Origin: Mastigamoeba balamuthi
Taxonomy: Eukaryota; Evosea; Mastigamoebida; Mastigamoebidae
Reading direction: 5' to 3'
Length of the DNA stretch: 64,000 bases
Assembly: GCA_902651635.1 (NCBI GenBank)
Contig: CACRSC010000046.1
Location: forward strand, 136,476-200,475
Of the stretch, positions 10,632 through 21,138 are shown piece by piece; position 1 is the stretch's first letter; each line of letters starts with the position of its first letter. Position numbers and translations under genes: made by a program. Below the pieces are notes generated by a model, which was not told where the DNA came from, did no database searches, and saw nothing but the letters and a program-made list of their open reading frames with translations.

Positions 10632-13600
10632 ATGCTGCTGCGCCCCACTGCCACCCGCTGGCGCCCGCCCACAGCGCGCCGCTTCCGGGCCTTTGGAAGC
10701 GCGCCGCCCGACGACCTGCTGGCCCACGTGCCCCCCGCCGCCCCCAGCGCCCGCGCCCTCCTCCTCGCGCCGCCCGCCGACGCCCTCGCCCTCCTCCGCA
10801 CGCTCCACTGCGCCCGCGCCGCCGGCCGCCCGCGCACCCTGCGCCGCGCGGCCCTGACCCTCGTCGACGCCTCGCCCCACGCCCTCGCCCGCGCCCTCGT
10901 CGTCCTCCGCCTCGCCGCCGCCTTCCCGCGCGCCGCTGACGTCACGGCGGGCGCCGAGTACGCGGCGCGGGCGTGGGAGGTGCTCTTCAACGCGGCGCTG
11001 GGGCCCGGGACGGCTGCGATGCTGCGGGGCGCCCTGGCGGGTCTCGTCCGCGAGACGGCCGGCGGAGACGGCGGCGGCGGTGACGCGGCGCGGGTGCTGG
11101 GCGTCGGTTCCGTGCGGTTCTGCGACCCCGGGACGCGCGGGCTGGTGCACGGGGCGCTGAGCGCGTGGCTGGGGGCGCTCGAGGGCCGCGGGGCGCTGGG
11201 GCGGCTGACGTGCGACGACGCCAGGCGCCTGTGGCGCAGCGCCGCCGAGGGCCACGGGCGCCTGGGCTGCGGCTGCAACGGCGCCGGCTGTGACGTGGTG
11301 GCCGGCTTCTACGTGGGCGACTGCATGTCGTACGACAGGGGGCGCGCGCACATGGCCACGGGCGAGCTCGCCGACGAGGCAGCCGCGTGGGCGCGCGCGG
11401 GCTGCTGGGCCGACGCGCTCTCGGCGAGCCGAGCGGGCCGCGCGGGGCCCGAGGCGGCCACGGTGGTGAACCCGACGTTCTTCTCGGACACGCGGGAGGC
11501 GCGGTGGACGCTGCACGGGGCCAGCAACCCGTTCGCCTGCATGGACCACCCGCTGCTGACGCCCGAGGCAGAGCTGCGCTACGCCAGGGCCGCCGCGATG
11601 GCGCCCGGCTCGCGGATGCTCGCGGACAGCGTCGAGCAGCTCGGGCGCTGGCTCGAGGACTTCGCGCCCGCGGCCGCGGAGGTCCGCGCGGAGCTGTGGC
11701 TCTTCGCCGGAGACCTCTGCGACTACTGCGAGCTCGCGGCCGCGGGGCCCGGGGCCGAGGCGCTGGCATCGTCCGGCGACCTCGAGCGCCGCGTGCGGCT
11801 GCACGCGGACCACCTGCCCGACGGCCCGGCGGTGCACGACATCATCGCGACGTCGCACGCGGCCGACGCCGTCGGCCTGCTGCCGCTGCTCGTCAGCTGC
11901 GCGCCGCTGCTGCGACGGGCGCCGCACGCGCGGCTGCGCACCGACACGATGGCCGCGGAGCTCTACAACTCGAGCATCGCGGGGTTCGTCGGCGAGCAGC
12001 TGCGGCTGCCGCTCGAGGCCGTCGAGCTGCTGCTGGGCCTGCGGCTGCCGTGCGGCGCCGCCTCGTTCGACACGACGCGCGCGTTCGGCGAGGCGCTGCC
12101 CAACGCGCTGCTCTCGTGCAAGCTGCTCGCCGGCGAGGCCGCCGGGCTGTGCACGCTGCAGCGGATCGCGTGGCTGCCGGTCGTCGAGCACAGCCCGACG
12201 CCCGTGCGGCTGCGCGACAGCCCGCAGCTCGTCGACGACCTCGTAGGGCTCTTCCTCGCCTGCTCGTGGCCGCAGGTCTCGCCGCTGACGGAGGTCTCGC
12301 GGCCCCGCCGCTGCGTCGCGACGTTCGCGCGGCTGCTCTGCGCCGCCCGCGCCGCGCTCTCGGAGCTCGACCTCACGCGGCTCCTCGAGCTCGCAGAGGA
12401 GCGCGGCCGCGCGCTGCCCGACTGCGTCGTGCCGTTCGACGAGCTGCGCCTGCTGCTGCACCGGGCGGCGCTGCACTCGTTCGAGGGCATCGCCGCCGCC
12501 GGGATGACGCAGTACACGGTCCGCGTCGACGACCGCGCGCCCGACGGGTGGGACGCCGCGTGCACGTCGCCGCTGGTGGCCGTCGACGTCGTGTGCCCGC
12601 GGCGCCTCTGCGCGCACAAGTTCCTCTCGGTCGACCTCGGGACCACCGCCGACGGCGGCGGCGCTGCGATGCGCGTCGTGCTGCTCGCCTCGCAGCTGCC
12701 CGCCAGCGCCATGGGCATCACGCTGCAGCAGATGGTGCCGCCCTGCCTCGTGCGCGTCCCCTGGGACCGCTGCGCCGTGTCCGCGGCCCCGCACTCGCCC
12801 GGCGGCGCTCTGCTCTGCTCGCGCTCGCGCTGCGCCCCCGCGGCGTCGTCGCCTCTGGGCGAGGTCGTCTCTGCGTCGTGGACTCACACGGCGACCACGT
12901 TCGTAGTCAAGGCGCGCTAGCTCTCTGCACCCCATCTCCCATCCCCTGACGCCACGTCTGGTGCGCAGATGAGCGAGGCGGCCAGGCGGGTGGCGTCGTC
13001 GATCGGCATCCGCAGCGACTCGCGGAGCGCTGTGGAGCTCTACGCCCCGGGCGCCGGGGGGCTCTCGCTGCGTCTGGCGCTGCCGTGCCCCGTGGACTGG
13101 GCCGCCGTGGGCGTCAAGCGCTCGGCCAAGCAGGGCACGCTCGAGGTGCGCATGCCGCGCGCGGGCTACGACGCCTTCCTCGACACTACGCCGCAGTGCC
13201 ACTGGCCGCGCGCGGCAGAGCTCTGGCACGCGATACCGCACGAGCACTCGCAGCTCGTCGCGCCGACGCTGGGCACCGCGCTCTGCGAGGCCGAGCGCAG
13301 GGAGCTCGCGGCGCACGCGGGCGAGGGCTGCCAGGGGCTCGCGTCGCTCAAGTACAGCCTCTACGAGCTCTTCCGGACGGCCTGCAACGACGACTTCCGG
13401 TGCCGCCCGCACTGGAGCGCCGTGCACTGGGTCGGCGACGGCGAGGCGTTCATGCCCGTCTTCCTGCTGTGGGTCGACAGCGTCGGCGTGTCGCTGGCGG
13501 CCGACGTCCCCGCGCTGCACGTGGCGTGGTGCCGCGTCACCGAGGAGGCGGGCGAGGTCCTCAAGGAGATGCCGCGGCGCCTCAAGAAGACGCTCGACGA

Positions 13601-14045
13601 CCTGCACATGATCTCCGCCTCGACGCAGGAGATCCCGCTGTGGGCCAAGTTCCTCGAGTGGTCGTCGGCGCACTACGTAGAGTCCCCGCTGCCCGACTCG
13701 TTCCCCTTCCCGCGAGACCAGCGCGCGCGCGGGCTGTTCCGCACGGCCTGCATCGCGCCGCTCTACGGGCTGGACCCCTACGCTGAGGTCTCGGACGCAT
13801 CCAAACACATGCACAGGGCACCCGAGCAGAAGCTCAGGGACTCGGTCTTGCGCTCCCAGGACGCCAAGGCTGCCAAGCCCCCTAAGGCTTCCAAGGCTCC
13901 CAAGGTCCCCAAGCCCTGCGCCGCGGGGTGTGGGGCGGAGGGGCACCTGCGCTGCGGGAGGTGCATGGAGGAGCGCTACTGCAGCCCCGAGTGCCAGCGG
14001 GCCGACTGGCCCAGGCACAAGGTACTCTGCAACAAGAAGCCCTGA
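10632..14045 (+). CDS. MYND-type zinc-finger protein with DUF4470-like N-terminus, 2 exons
   Basis: Exon 1 is 10632-12902. The intron 12903-12968 (66 nt, GTAGTC...GCGCAG) contains an in-frame stop. Exon 2 is 12969-14045, phase 0 on both sides, about 1115 residues. The last 38 residues form a MYND finger: C-x3-C, then RCGRC, YCSPEC, and a final H-x3-C. The N-terminal part (DDLLAHV, then ARALLLAPPADALALLRTLH) resembles DUF4470, the domain that precedes MYND fingers in many protist proteins and is found in the dynein-assembly factor DNAAF3. I infer this link from pattern only. A Lys/Pro-rich linker precedes the finger. Exon 2 happens to begin with ATG, so two separate genes are a less likely alternative. 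MYND fingers usually bind Pro-rich peptides. Confidence 0.8.
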
Positions 14046-14418
14046 GATCCCATCCACCCCTGAGGCTCTACCCTCTGTCGCGGTAACGGTACCAGCGTAT
14101 CAACGTGCGAGGCAAGTATCATCATCCTGATTGTTAGTGGACTATGTTGGTTGCTACTGTTCCGGAAACGATTCTCTCCAGCGATTTGGTACGCGCGAGA
14201 TGGTCAATTGACCAGTGTCAAGACGAGTAATCTCCAGTCAGTATGATGGTATGAACATCGGAGGACTCGCCTCTTTTTTATCTGTTCTCGGTAAATTCGG
14301 CGTCTGTTCCACGAAAACCGATGGAGGTAACCCCAGTGCCTGCGGACACCTAAGTCACCAGAACAAACAGACAAGCAGACAGAAGAAGAAGCGCAAGGGG
14401 AAGACAGAGACGCAAACA
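14046..14418. other. intergenic
   Basis: Lies between the MYND gene and the cofilin gene on the same strand and should hold the cofilin promoter and 5' UTR. No distinct motif was identified. Confidence 0.5.
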
Positions 14419-14829
14419 ATGGCAGTGCCAATCGCGGACGAGGTGATGACGGCGTTCAACGGGCTCAAATTCGCCAAGACGGGCCGCTTCGTGGTCTTCA
14501 GGGTCACCGACGACCTGCGCAACGTCGTCGTCGACCGCGTGGCGCCGCGCGACGCGCAGTACAGCGACCTGGAGGCGGCGCTGCCCAAGGACTCGTGCAG
14601 GTTTGCCGTCTACGACCTCGAGTACACAACGGTGAGAGGGAGCAGGAGCAAGATGGTCTTCTTCCTCTGGGCGCCCGCGGCGGCGTCGATCAAGATGAAG
14701 ATGGTCTACACGACCACCGACAAGGCTATGCGAGCAGCGCTCGTGGGCATCAGCACCGCCGTGCAGGCGGGCGACGCAGCAACGCTGGACTTCGACGAGG
14801 TGCTGCTCAAGGCCTCCCGCGGAAAGTAA
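14419..14829 (+). CDS. ADF/cofilin
   Basis: Single exon, 136 residues, the usual length of a one-domain cofilin/actophorin. Family features: an internal YDLEYTT strand; SKMVFFLWAPAAASIKMKMV, matching the conserved SK-x-VFI-x-W-P-x-A-x-IK-x-KM core that forms the long actin-binding helix; and a C-terminal helix DKAMRAALVGI. It severs and depolymerises ADP-actin filaments in the cytoplasm. The ATG at 14419 is the first that gives the canonical N-terminus, preceded by a purine-rich leader. The open frame upstream of it shows no similarity and is probably 5' UTR. Confidence 0.92.
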   Translation: MAVPIADEVMTAFNGLKFAKTGRFVVFRVTDDLRNVVVDRVAPRDAQYSDLEAALPKDSCRFAVYDLEYTTVRGSRSKMVFFLWAPAAASIKMKMVYTTTDKAMRAALVGISTAVQAGDAATLDFDEVLLKASRGK

Positions 14830-15144
14830 GGAGCGTGAGACACTTTGCCACTCCCAACAGGTCGTATTCAATCTGACAATTCAACTATAAGGCTTTCGTG
14901 TGAGAGTATCCATAGAGATTCTTAATTCAAAGACAACCGTTCTCAGTTTCAGGAGTGGGCTGTACACCCAGAGGTAAAGACACTCTGTCGATTAAATGCG
15001 GTTGATGGGTGGGATTCTGGAATGGGCTGGACTGTAGCCATCATGAACACTCTTCATGAAGTATGCCTTTGAGCACAAAGGTTGCAATGATGGCTGTCAC
15101 AAAGAAAATGGCTCATGGTGGGATACTCTTCAAAAACAAGGCAA
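14830..15144. other. intergenic, convergent 3' ends
   Basis: Short AT-richer spacer between the convergent cofilin and MINPP-A genes. Nothing else seen. Confidence 0.5.
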
Positions 15145-16532
15145 CTACTGCTCACAGAGCTTGTCAAAGTCAATGGACAGCTCTGCGGAGTACCCTTCCT
15201 TGATCGCAGAGAGAGGGCACCACTCCCTGTGGCACCCAGCCCTCGCCAGAACAACTGGTGACTCGTCATGCAGCACCTGCACCAGCGGCTCTCTCCCGTC
15301 TCCAGCTGTCGCCAGGAGGAAGAACACGTTGGTGGCCATCCTCCCGATCTTCGACATGCGCCACTGCCTGCCCTCCCTCTGCCGCGACGTCATCTCTGCC
15401 AGGGGCACCTCGTCGCGGTACAGCCCCAGCAGCGCCAGCAGAGGGACGACCGTCTCCCCGTGGGCGAACCTCAGGCGAGCCCGGACGTGCGACCTGCCGG
15501 CAGCGAGGTCGTCGAGGTGGCTGACGATGGCTTGCAGCAGCGGGGCAGCCACGCGGTACGAGAGGGGCACGCCGTACCCGCACTCGATCCACTTCTTCAG
15601 GTCGCCCGCCAGCTCCATGTCCTCGGCGTCGTCGGCGTCGAAGAGGCTGCACCAGCCCTCCTGGCCAGCCTTGCTGCTGTGCACAAGCGTGTCCCACACG
15701 CACAGGTCCCACATCTTCGTGATGCGGTTGCCCTTGACGAGCTTGTCCGCTGGAAGTCCCGTGGCCCGAGCGATCTTGGGGGCGATGCGGGCGTAGACAG
15801 TGGCCTTGAGGGAGTCGAGCTGGGAGAAGGCGGTGTCGTTGTTGTCGACCTTGTTGACGTAGGCCGGACACGTCTCGAAGAACCGCAGCTCCCTGCCAGT
15901 GCTGTCCTCCGTGACGGCCCACGGCGACACCCTGAAGCCAGCCTCCCCGATTGCGCCGAGCCCAAACGCGACGCCCGACTGGCACGTCCTCGGCTTCTAT
16001 GGGCCCCGTAGGATCGAACGGTTGGGATAGGATAGTGCAATTTCACAACTCTGCGTCGGCGACACCCCCTGGGAAGACCACCGGTGCGGCAAAACAACCG
16101 GCGACGCACGTATGTGCAGGTGGAAACGACGACGTTGGGGTTGTAGGGCTGGAGGACGTCCCCGAAGCGCTCCGCCATCCGCTCGCCGATGCCGATCAGC
16201 TCCGAGGCGCCGCGGCTTGTGAGGACGCCGCTCTGGTCGACGTCGAAGCCGGGGGTCCACTCCTTCATCCACTTCTCCCTCAGCTTGTCCCTGTGCGACG
16301 CCAGGAACTCGTGCAGCTTCGCAAAGCCCGCGATCGTCTTCTCTGTGGGGAAGCGCGAGCCGTGGCGGCCGACGGAGCTGATGCCCACGACGGTGTAGTT
16401 GTCCGGGGGGCTGACTGGGGCGCGGTCACCGGGCTCGTAGGGCCTGCTGGTCCCAAAGTGCTCCTTGATCGAGTGCGAGGCTGCACTCTGGAGGAGCACA
16501 ACGAAAACGAGGATGGAAGTCAGCGTGTCCAT
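15145..16532 (-). CDS. secreted MINPP-type histidine acid phosphatase, copy A
   Basis: Exon 1 is 16532-16110, the intron is 16109-15997, exon 2 is 15996-15145; 424 residues. The signal peptide is MDTLTSILVFVVLLQSAASH. The catalytic RHGxRxP motif is at residues 56-62 (RHGSRFP). The second catalytic motif is FAHGETVVP (HGE about 320-322), equivalent to the HAE of multiple inositol polyphosphate phosphatases rather than the HD of fungal phytases. The family removes phosphates from inositol phosphates through a phospho-histidine. Secretion suggests phytate scavenging or extracellular/lumenal inositol-phosphate turnover. Copy B, 1.1 kb upstream on the same strand, is nearly identical in exons, but the single introns and both termini differ. 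Confidence 0.88.
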
Positions 16533-17255
16533 GTTAAGAGGTTGGGCACACATGTAAAGACGGTGAGAAGAACAGTCTGCGAAACCTGAGGCCAGCAGAT
16601 TTTCGGCCGGGTTGTCATGAATCACCCAACACATGCTCAACGTTTCGTCATCATGGCTCTTCGTGGTCGTTCTAGAGATTCAAACACGATACGCTGTTCT
16701 AATTTCAGTTTTGATCTGTCTGTTGAAAAATCTACAGAACCGTGCAAGAACTGTCCGTGCACTCACAGAATTCAACGTTCCCACGCTGGTTAAGCACTTG
16801 TTCTTCGCCTCTCACAACAATTGTCATTCATGAGTCTGATTGATAATGTATGCTGCTTCAGCCATCCACTTCTGTTCTTCCATGCCGAGGGTGGAGAGAA
16901 AGACTCGGCAACGCATGGTCATTGTGCCGTGCAAGTGCCACACTCGACTCTTTCAGAGAAACCAGTTTACAGTAATCTGTTAATTTGACTTGCGAAATCA
17001 AGTTGAGCAATTCAAATAAGCAGCTCTCAGCTGGCAGGACGGAATCTCTTCGTGGTGGGTGATTCAAGGATGCACTGTTGTGACGTCCTGAAAGGAGAGG
17101 TCGACACTAGAGCATTACAACAACGTCCTTGTTCAAAAACAGATGAAGGGCAATGAGTTGAGCTTGACCTTTTTCTCTACACGGCTTTCTGGGAATACAA
17201 GCAGCTTCCATTTTCCTTTGTACAGCGGATGATGTGAAGGACTTCGGAGAGAAGT
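16533..17255. other. intergenic between the two MINPP copies
   Basis: Upstream region of copy A and 3' flank of copy B. It is AT-richer than the coding DNA, with no recognisable feature and no similarity to the exons. Confidence 0.5.
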
Positions 17256-18662
17256 CTACCAAGCACAAAGCTGGTCGAAGTCTGTAGCCAGGTCTTCTGC
17301 GAACGCCGCCTTAATTGCAGAGAGAGGGCACCACTCCCTGTGGCACCCGGCCCTCTCCAGGACGACTGGCGACTCGTCGTGCAGCACCTGCACCAGCGGC
17401 TCTCTCCCGTCTCCAGCTGTCGCCAGGAGGAAGAACACGTTGGTGGCCATCCTCCCGATCTTCGACATGCGCCACTGCCTGCCCTCCCTCTGCCGCGACG
17501 TCATCTCTGCCAGGGGCACCTCGTCGCGGTACAGCCCCAGCAGCGCCAGCAGAGGGACGACCGTCTCCCCGTGGGCGAACCTCAGGCGAGCCCGGACGTG
17601 CGACCTGCCGGCAGCGAGGTCGTCGAGGTGGCTGACGATGGCCTGCAGCAGCGGGGCAGCCACGCGGTACGAGAGGGGCACGCCGTACCCGCACTCGATC
17701 CACTTCTTCAGGTCGCCCGCCAGCTCCATGTCCTTGGCGTCGTCGGCGTCGAAGAGGCTGCACCAGCCCTCCTGGCCAGCCTTGCTGCTGTGCACAAGCG
17801 TGTCCCACACGCACAGGTCCCACATCTTCGTGATGCGGTTGCCCTTGACGAGCTTGTCCGCTGGAAGTCCCGTGGCCCGAGCGATCTTGGGGGCGATGCG
17901 GGCGTAGACAGTGGCCCTGTAGGCCTCGAGAGGGGCGTACGCCGTGTCGTTGTCGTCGACCCCGTTGACGTAGGCCGGGCAGTGCTCGAAGAACCGCAGC
18001 TCCCTGCCAGTGCTGTCCTCCGTGACGGCCCACGGCGACACCCTGAAGTTGGACTCCCCTATAGCCCCGAGCCCAAACGCGACGCCCGACTGGCACGTCC
18101 TCGGTTTCTGCCAAACGGTGGGAAACGGCACGCGGCGGGTTTTGTTATTCGGCGTGTGTGGGGAAACGCCCAATCTGCGTCGGCGCATCTGGCGAAAACC
18201 AGGGAATGCAAGTTGCTACTTGCGGATGCGTACGTATGTGCATGTCGAGACGACGACGTTGGGGTTGTAGGGCTGGAGGACGTCCCCGAAGCGCTCCGCC
18301 ATCCGCTCGCCGATGCCGATCAGCTCCGAGGCGCCGCGGCTGGTGAGGACGCCGCTCTGGTCGACGTCGAAGCCGGGGGTCCACTCCTTCATCCACTTCT
18401 CCCTCAGCTTGTCCCTGTGCGACGCCAGGAACTCGTGCAGCTTCGCAAAGCCCGCGATCTTCTTCTCTGTGGGGAAGCGCGAGCCGTGGCGGCCGACGGA
18501 GCTGATGCCCACGACGGTGTAGTTGTCCGGGGGGCTGACTGGGGCGCGGTCACCGGGCTCGTAGGGCCTGCTGGTCCCAAAGTGCTCCTTGAGCGAGTGC
18601 GAATGCGAGCTCGCATCGTGGAGGAGCAGGGCGAGCACAAGGATGGATGCCAGCGTGTTCAT
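17256..18662 (-). CDS. secreted MINPP-type histidine acid phosphatase, copy B
   Basis: Exon 1 is 18662-18234, the intron is 18233-18108 (126 nt), exon 2 is 18107-17256; 426 residues. Exon 2 has the same length (852 nt) as in copy A. Signal peptide MNTLASILVLALLLHDASSH, catalytic RHGSRFP and the HGE motif are all present. It differs from copy A mainly in the signal peptide, a short stretch around HCPAYVNGVDDNDTAYAPL, and the last 15 residues. Exon sequence is almost invariant while the introns have no obvious similarity. This suggests purifying selection plus gene conversion confined to exons, or a tandem duplication old enough for the introns to diverge. Confidence 0.88.
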
Positions 18663-18874
18663 GTGGTGTCTCTGACGGGCTTGTGTGTTGTTATCGTGGC
18701 GGATGTTTGTTTTTTTGTGCGAATACCCAAACAACGAATGACGTTGGGACCGCTGGGAAGATATCACTGCGTCGGTGCGGCCGTGACTCGCGTTTGGTAT
18801 CTTGTAGAACGTGCATTCATGTACACCGTCGTGTCTTTCCAGGCGAACGAAGTGGGCTCACGTCCACCCAGCCC

Positions 18875-19140
18875 TCAGGTGCGGTGGTACGTTCGTACCG
18901 AGGCGGAAATCCCAGTGGGACAGAGGGGCAAGCTCGAGGGACGTCAAGCACTGCCCGAGAGACTGGTACTCCCAGTCGTGGCCGTACTCCCTGTTCTCCA
19001 TGACCAGCGTTTTCCGGTGCCGTCGCTTCCTGTTGTTCTGCACGATGTTTACCTTGTAGACGATGTTCCTCTTGGATCACTGGTCGCACTCACAGCACAT
19101 GTGGTTGCAGCAGTTGGTTGATGAATGGCACATTGGGGCG
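18875..19140 (-). pseudogene. decayed copy of the C-terminus of the RBR RING gene
   Basis: The minus strand matches, with many substitutions, the end of the RBR gene at 19701-20060: the GCNHM-x-C-x-C region, the NIIYEVENARNN helix, NREYGHDWEYQ for NRECVHSWVRYQ, and SHW for FHW near the end. The reading frame is interrupted and the second RING is incomplete. At the position of the UGA of the intact gene, this copy has TGC (Cys). It is the first of three fused fragments. Confidence 0.75.
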
Positions 19141-19260
19141 CTCGCGGTGCGTCCACCAGATCGCCCCCCACTCGTTCGCGACGTCCGAGCCTTTCCCGTC
19201 GCCGCCTGAGCCGCTGACAGCTCCTGCTGCAGCCTGCCCTGCTGTTATGGACCTCGCGGA
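19141..19260 (-). pseudogene. decayed fragment of the C-terminus of the EF-hand/coiled-coil gene
   Basis: The minus strand resembles 21230-21350, the part of the EF-hand gene that encodes the end of the coiled coil and the IWWMQREL motif (here IWWTHRER, preceded by an Ala/Gln-rich stretch). It abuts the RBR fragment directly and keeps the same orientation as its source. Confidence 0.6.
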
Positions 19261-19283
19261 TTGACCTAGAGTAATCATCAGTT

Positions 19284-19420
19284 CCCTGACGCCAGGAGCA
19301 CCTGCAGCCTCGCGTATCCCGCGATCTTGTTCTCAGTGGGGAGCACATGCCGCGACGGAGCTGATGCCCAAGGCGGTTACGTTGCTGACTGGAGCACGGT
19401 CGCCAGGCTCGTTGGGCGCA
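19284..19420 (-). pseudogene. decayed fragment of MINPP exon 1
   Basis: The sequence aligns with the RHGSRFP-containing part of MINPP exon 1 (about 16310-16440 and 18420-18550), including the stretch for GDRAPVS. It carries many substitutions and small deletions, and the catalytic motif is destroyed. It has the same orientation as both intact MINPP genes. Confidence 0.7.
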
Positions 19421-19700
19421 AATCGGTGTCTCGTTGCGGATTTTGTTGTTGTGCTGTTGAGGGAACCACCCAAACAAAAAAGACGTCTTTTTTGACTCAG
19501 AGTCAGTTGGGAGAATTGGTCAGCGCACCACTGCGTCAGTACGACCGTGACTCTCGTTCATGGTTTCCAGGTCATTGCTGTTGATTTCCAGATGATCTTG
19601 TGTTTCATTCAGCATCTTGCCGAGGGGAGCGAGAGCCTGCACAGAGGACGGCAGACAGTCCGACAACAGCTGGATGAAGGATGCACAGCTGCTGTACATC

Positions 19701-20711
19701 TCAGATGCGGTGGTACCGGCAGAGACGGCAGGTGAGGACACCGCAGCGACGGCACTCCCAGTGGAACTGAGGCGCATTCCAGTGGCAGGTGGATCACCTC
19801 CCAGGCAGCTGGTAGCGGACCCACGAGTGCACGCACTCCCTGTTCTCGTTGGCCAGTGCCTGCAGATGCTGGCGCTGCTGGTTGTTGCGGGCGTTCTCGA
19901 CCTCGTAGATGATGTTCCTCTCGGCCCACAGGGCGCACGAGCAGTTGTGCCAGACAACCGCGCAGACGAAGCAGAAGTCGCAGCCGCAGATGCAGCGCAT
20001 GTGGTTGCATCCGCGGTTGATGAACACGACGCTCGAGCACCTGGGGCACTGCTGCCACTCGCTCCCGCGGCCCGCGGGGTCCAGCTGCAGGTCCTCGAGC
20101 CTCGCGGGGTTGTCCGCCTCCTGGAGCTCCCTCCAGTGGTGCTCCGTCTCAACGAACTGCTTGAGCAGCCCGGGCCTCAGCACCGCCTCGGCGCAGCCCT
20201 CGGGGAAGAGGCCTTTGTCTACCGAGCAGCAGTGCACGGGGTGCAGCGACACGTCCCTGGCCGCTGCCTCGAACAGACGCTGCGTGCAGGCGGTGCAGTA
20301 GGCGTGGCCGCACCCCAGAGTGAACCTGGCCGGCTCCTCCAGGCACCCCGCACACGTCTCCTCCTCCTCCACCGGGGCCGAGTTCGTGTTCTGCTGGAGC
20401 GAGCGGACGGCGTCCTCGTAGGGGTCCGGGGCGGGCGTCTCCTCCGCCAGGGAGTAGGCTATGCGCCTGTCCTCGGCCTCGAGCAGGTAGAGGCGCAGGG
20501 CCGTGTCGAGGTCGGTCCTCACGAGGTCCTCGTGCTTCAGGAGTGTCTGGTGGAGGGAGACCGACTCGAGCTCCTCCGTGAGGGCCTGCAGGGCGGCTCT
20601 CAGGCCCGGGTCGGAGCTGTCGTGGGTGCAGCCGAGCTCGGTGACGTCCTCGCGGAGCAGCTGCAGTGCGCACTCCTGGTCGGCAGAGCTCATTTCGCGA
20701 AGACCCTCCAT
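19701..20711 (-). CDS. RBR-type RING/IBR protein with in-frame UGA before a conserved Cys-rich tail
   Basis: Single exon. The frame from ATG 20711 to UGA at 19796-19794 gives 305 residues. Order: a helical N-terminal part; RING1 (CAGCLEEP, then CGHAYCTAC); and an IBR/RING2-like unit CPRCSSVVFINRGCNHM followed by CGCDFCFVC and WHNCSC, typical of RBR ubiquitin ligases and IBR proteins. After the UGA the same frame continues for 30 codons to a UGA at 19703-19701, encoding CHWNAPQFHWECRRCG and then LTCRLCRYHRI. This has the Cys spacing of the C-terminal block of IBR proteins. The decayed duplicate at 18875-19140 has TGC at the position of the UGA. So the UGA is a nonsense mutation, a sequencing error, or a recoded (readthrough or selenocysteine) codon. 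Confidence 0.8.
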
Positions 20712-21138
20712 CGTACGCACACCCCCAAGACCTCCTTTTGTTTCCCTGCTGTGGACCGACTGGTTGGGCCAGGCCAACCGTCACCTCCCAAGTGAACCCA
20801 CTGGGTTTTTTATCTGGGTATCTTCCCCGCAGGTTGGTGCATTATGCACTACCAGTGCCACAGCATACCTCTGAAATCACAAAGAACTCACACCACCCAA
20901 CACATGCCACAGCAGATGCAGCGCTCCCGAATATAAATCAGACTTCACCCGGGTTTGCTGTCTGGTCACTCGTGCACGAGTGACCGCTGACACTTGGATC
21001 ACAACAGGTCAGTGCTGGCAAACCTCCGACGGCGTGGCGAGACAAGCGAGTGCCCAGGGAGGAAATACGGGGCACAGAGAAGTGCAGGAGAGCCACCTCA
21101 TCACCAGCAGAGCACTCTGGCAGTCCCGAGCTGGGGGC
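20712..21138. other. intergenic
   Basis: Upstream of the RBR gene and 3' flank of the EF-hand gene, both on the minus strand. No feature recognised. Confidence 0.5.

Noticed and set aside
12903-12968. Two separate genes: one ending at 12920 and a second starting at the ATG at 12969
   Set aside because: A pyrimidine-rich 66-nt stretch ending in GCGCAG has matching phase 0 on both sides, and a DUF4470-like plus MYND combination is a known arrangement. The split is kept only as an alternative.
10401-14057. Minus-strand open frame of over 1200 codons opposite the MYND gene
   Set aside because: Composition is Arg/Gly/Ala-rich without domains, and the plus-strand frame carries a clear MYND finger and correct intron phase.
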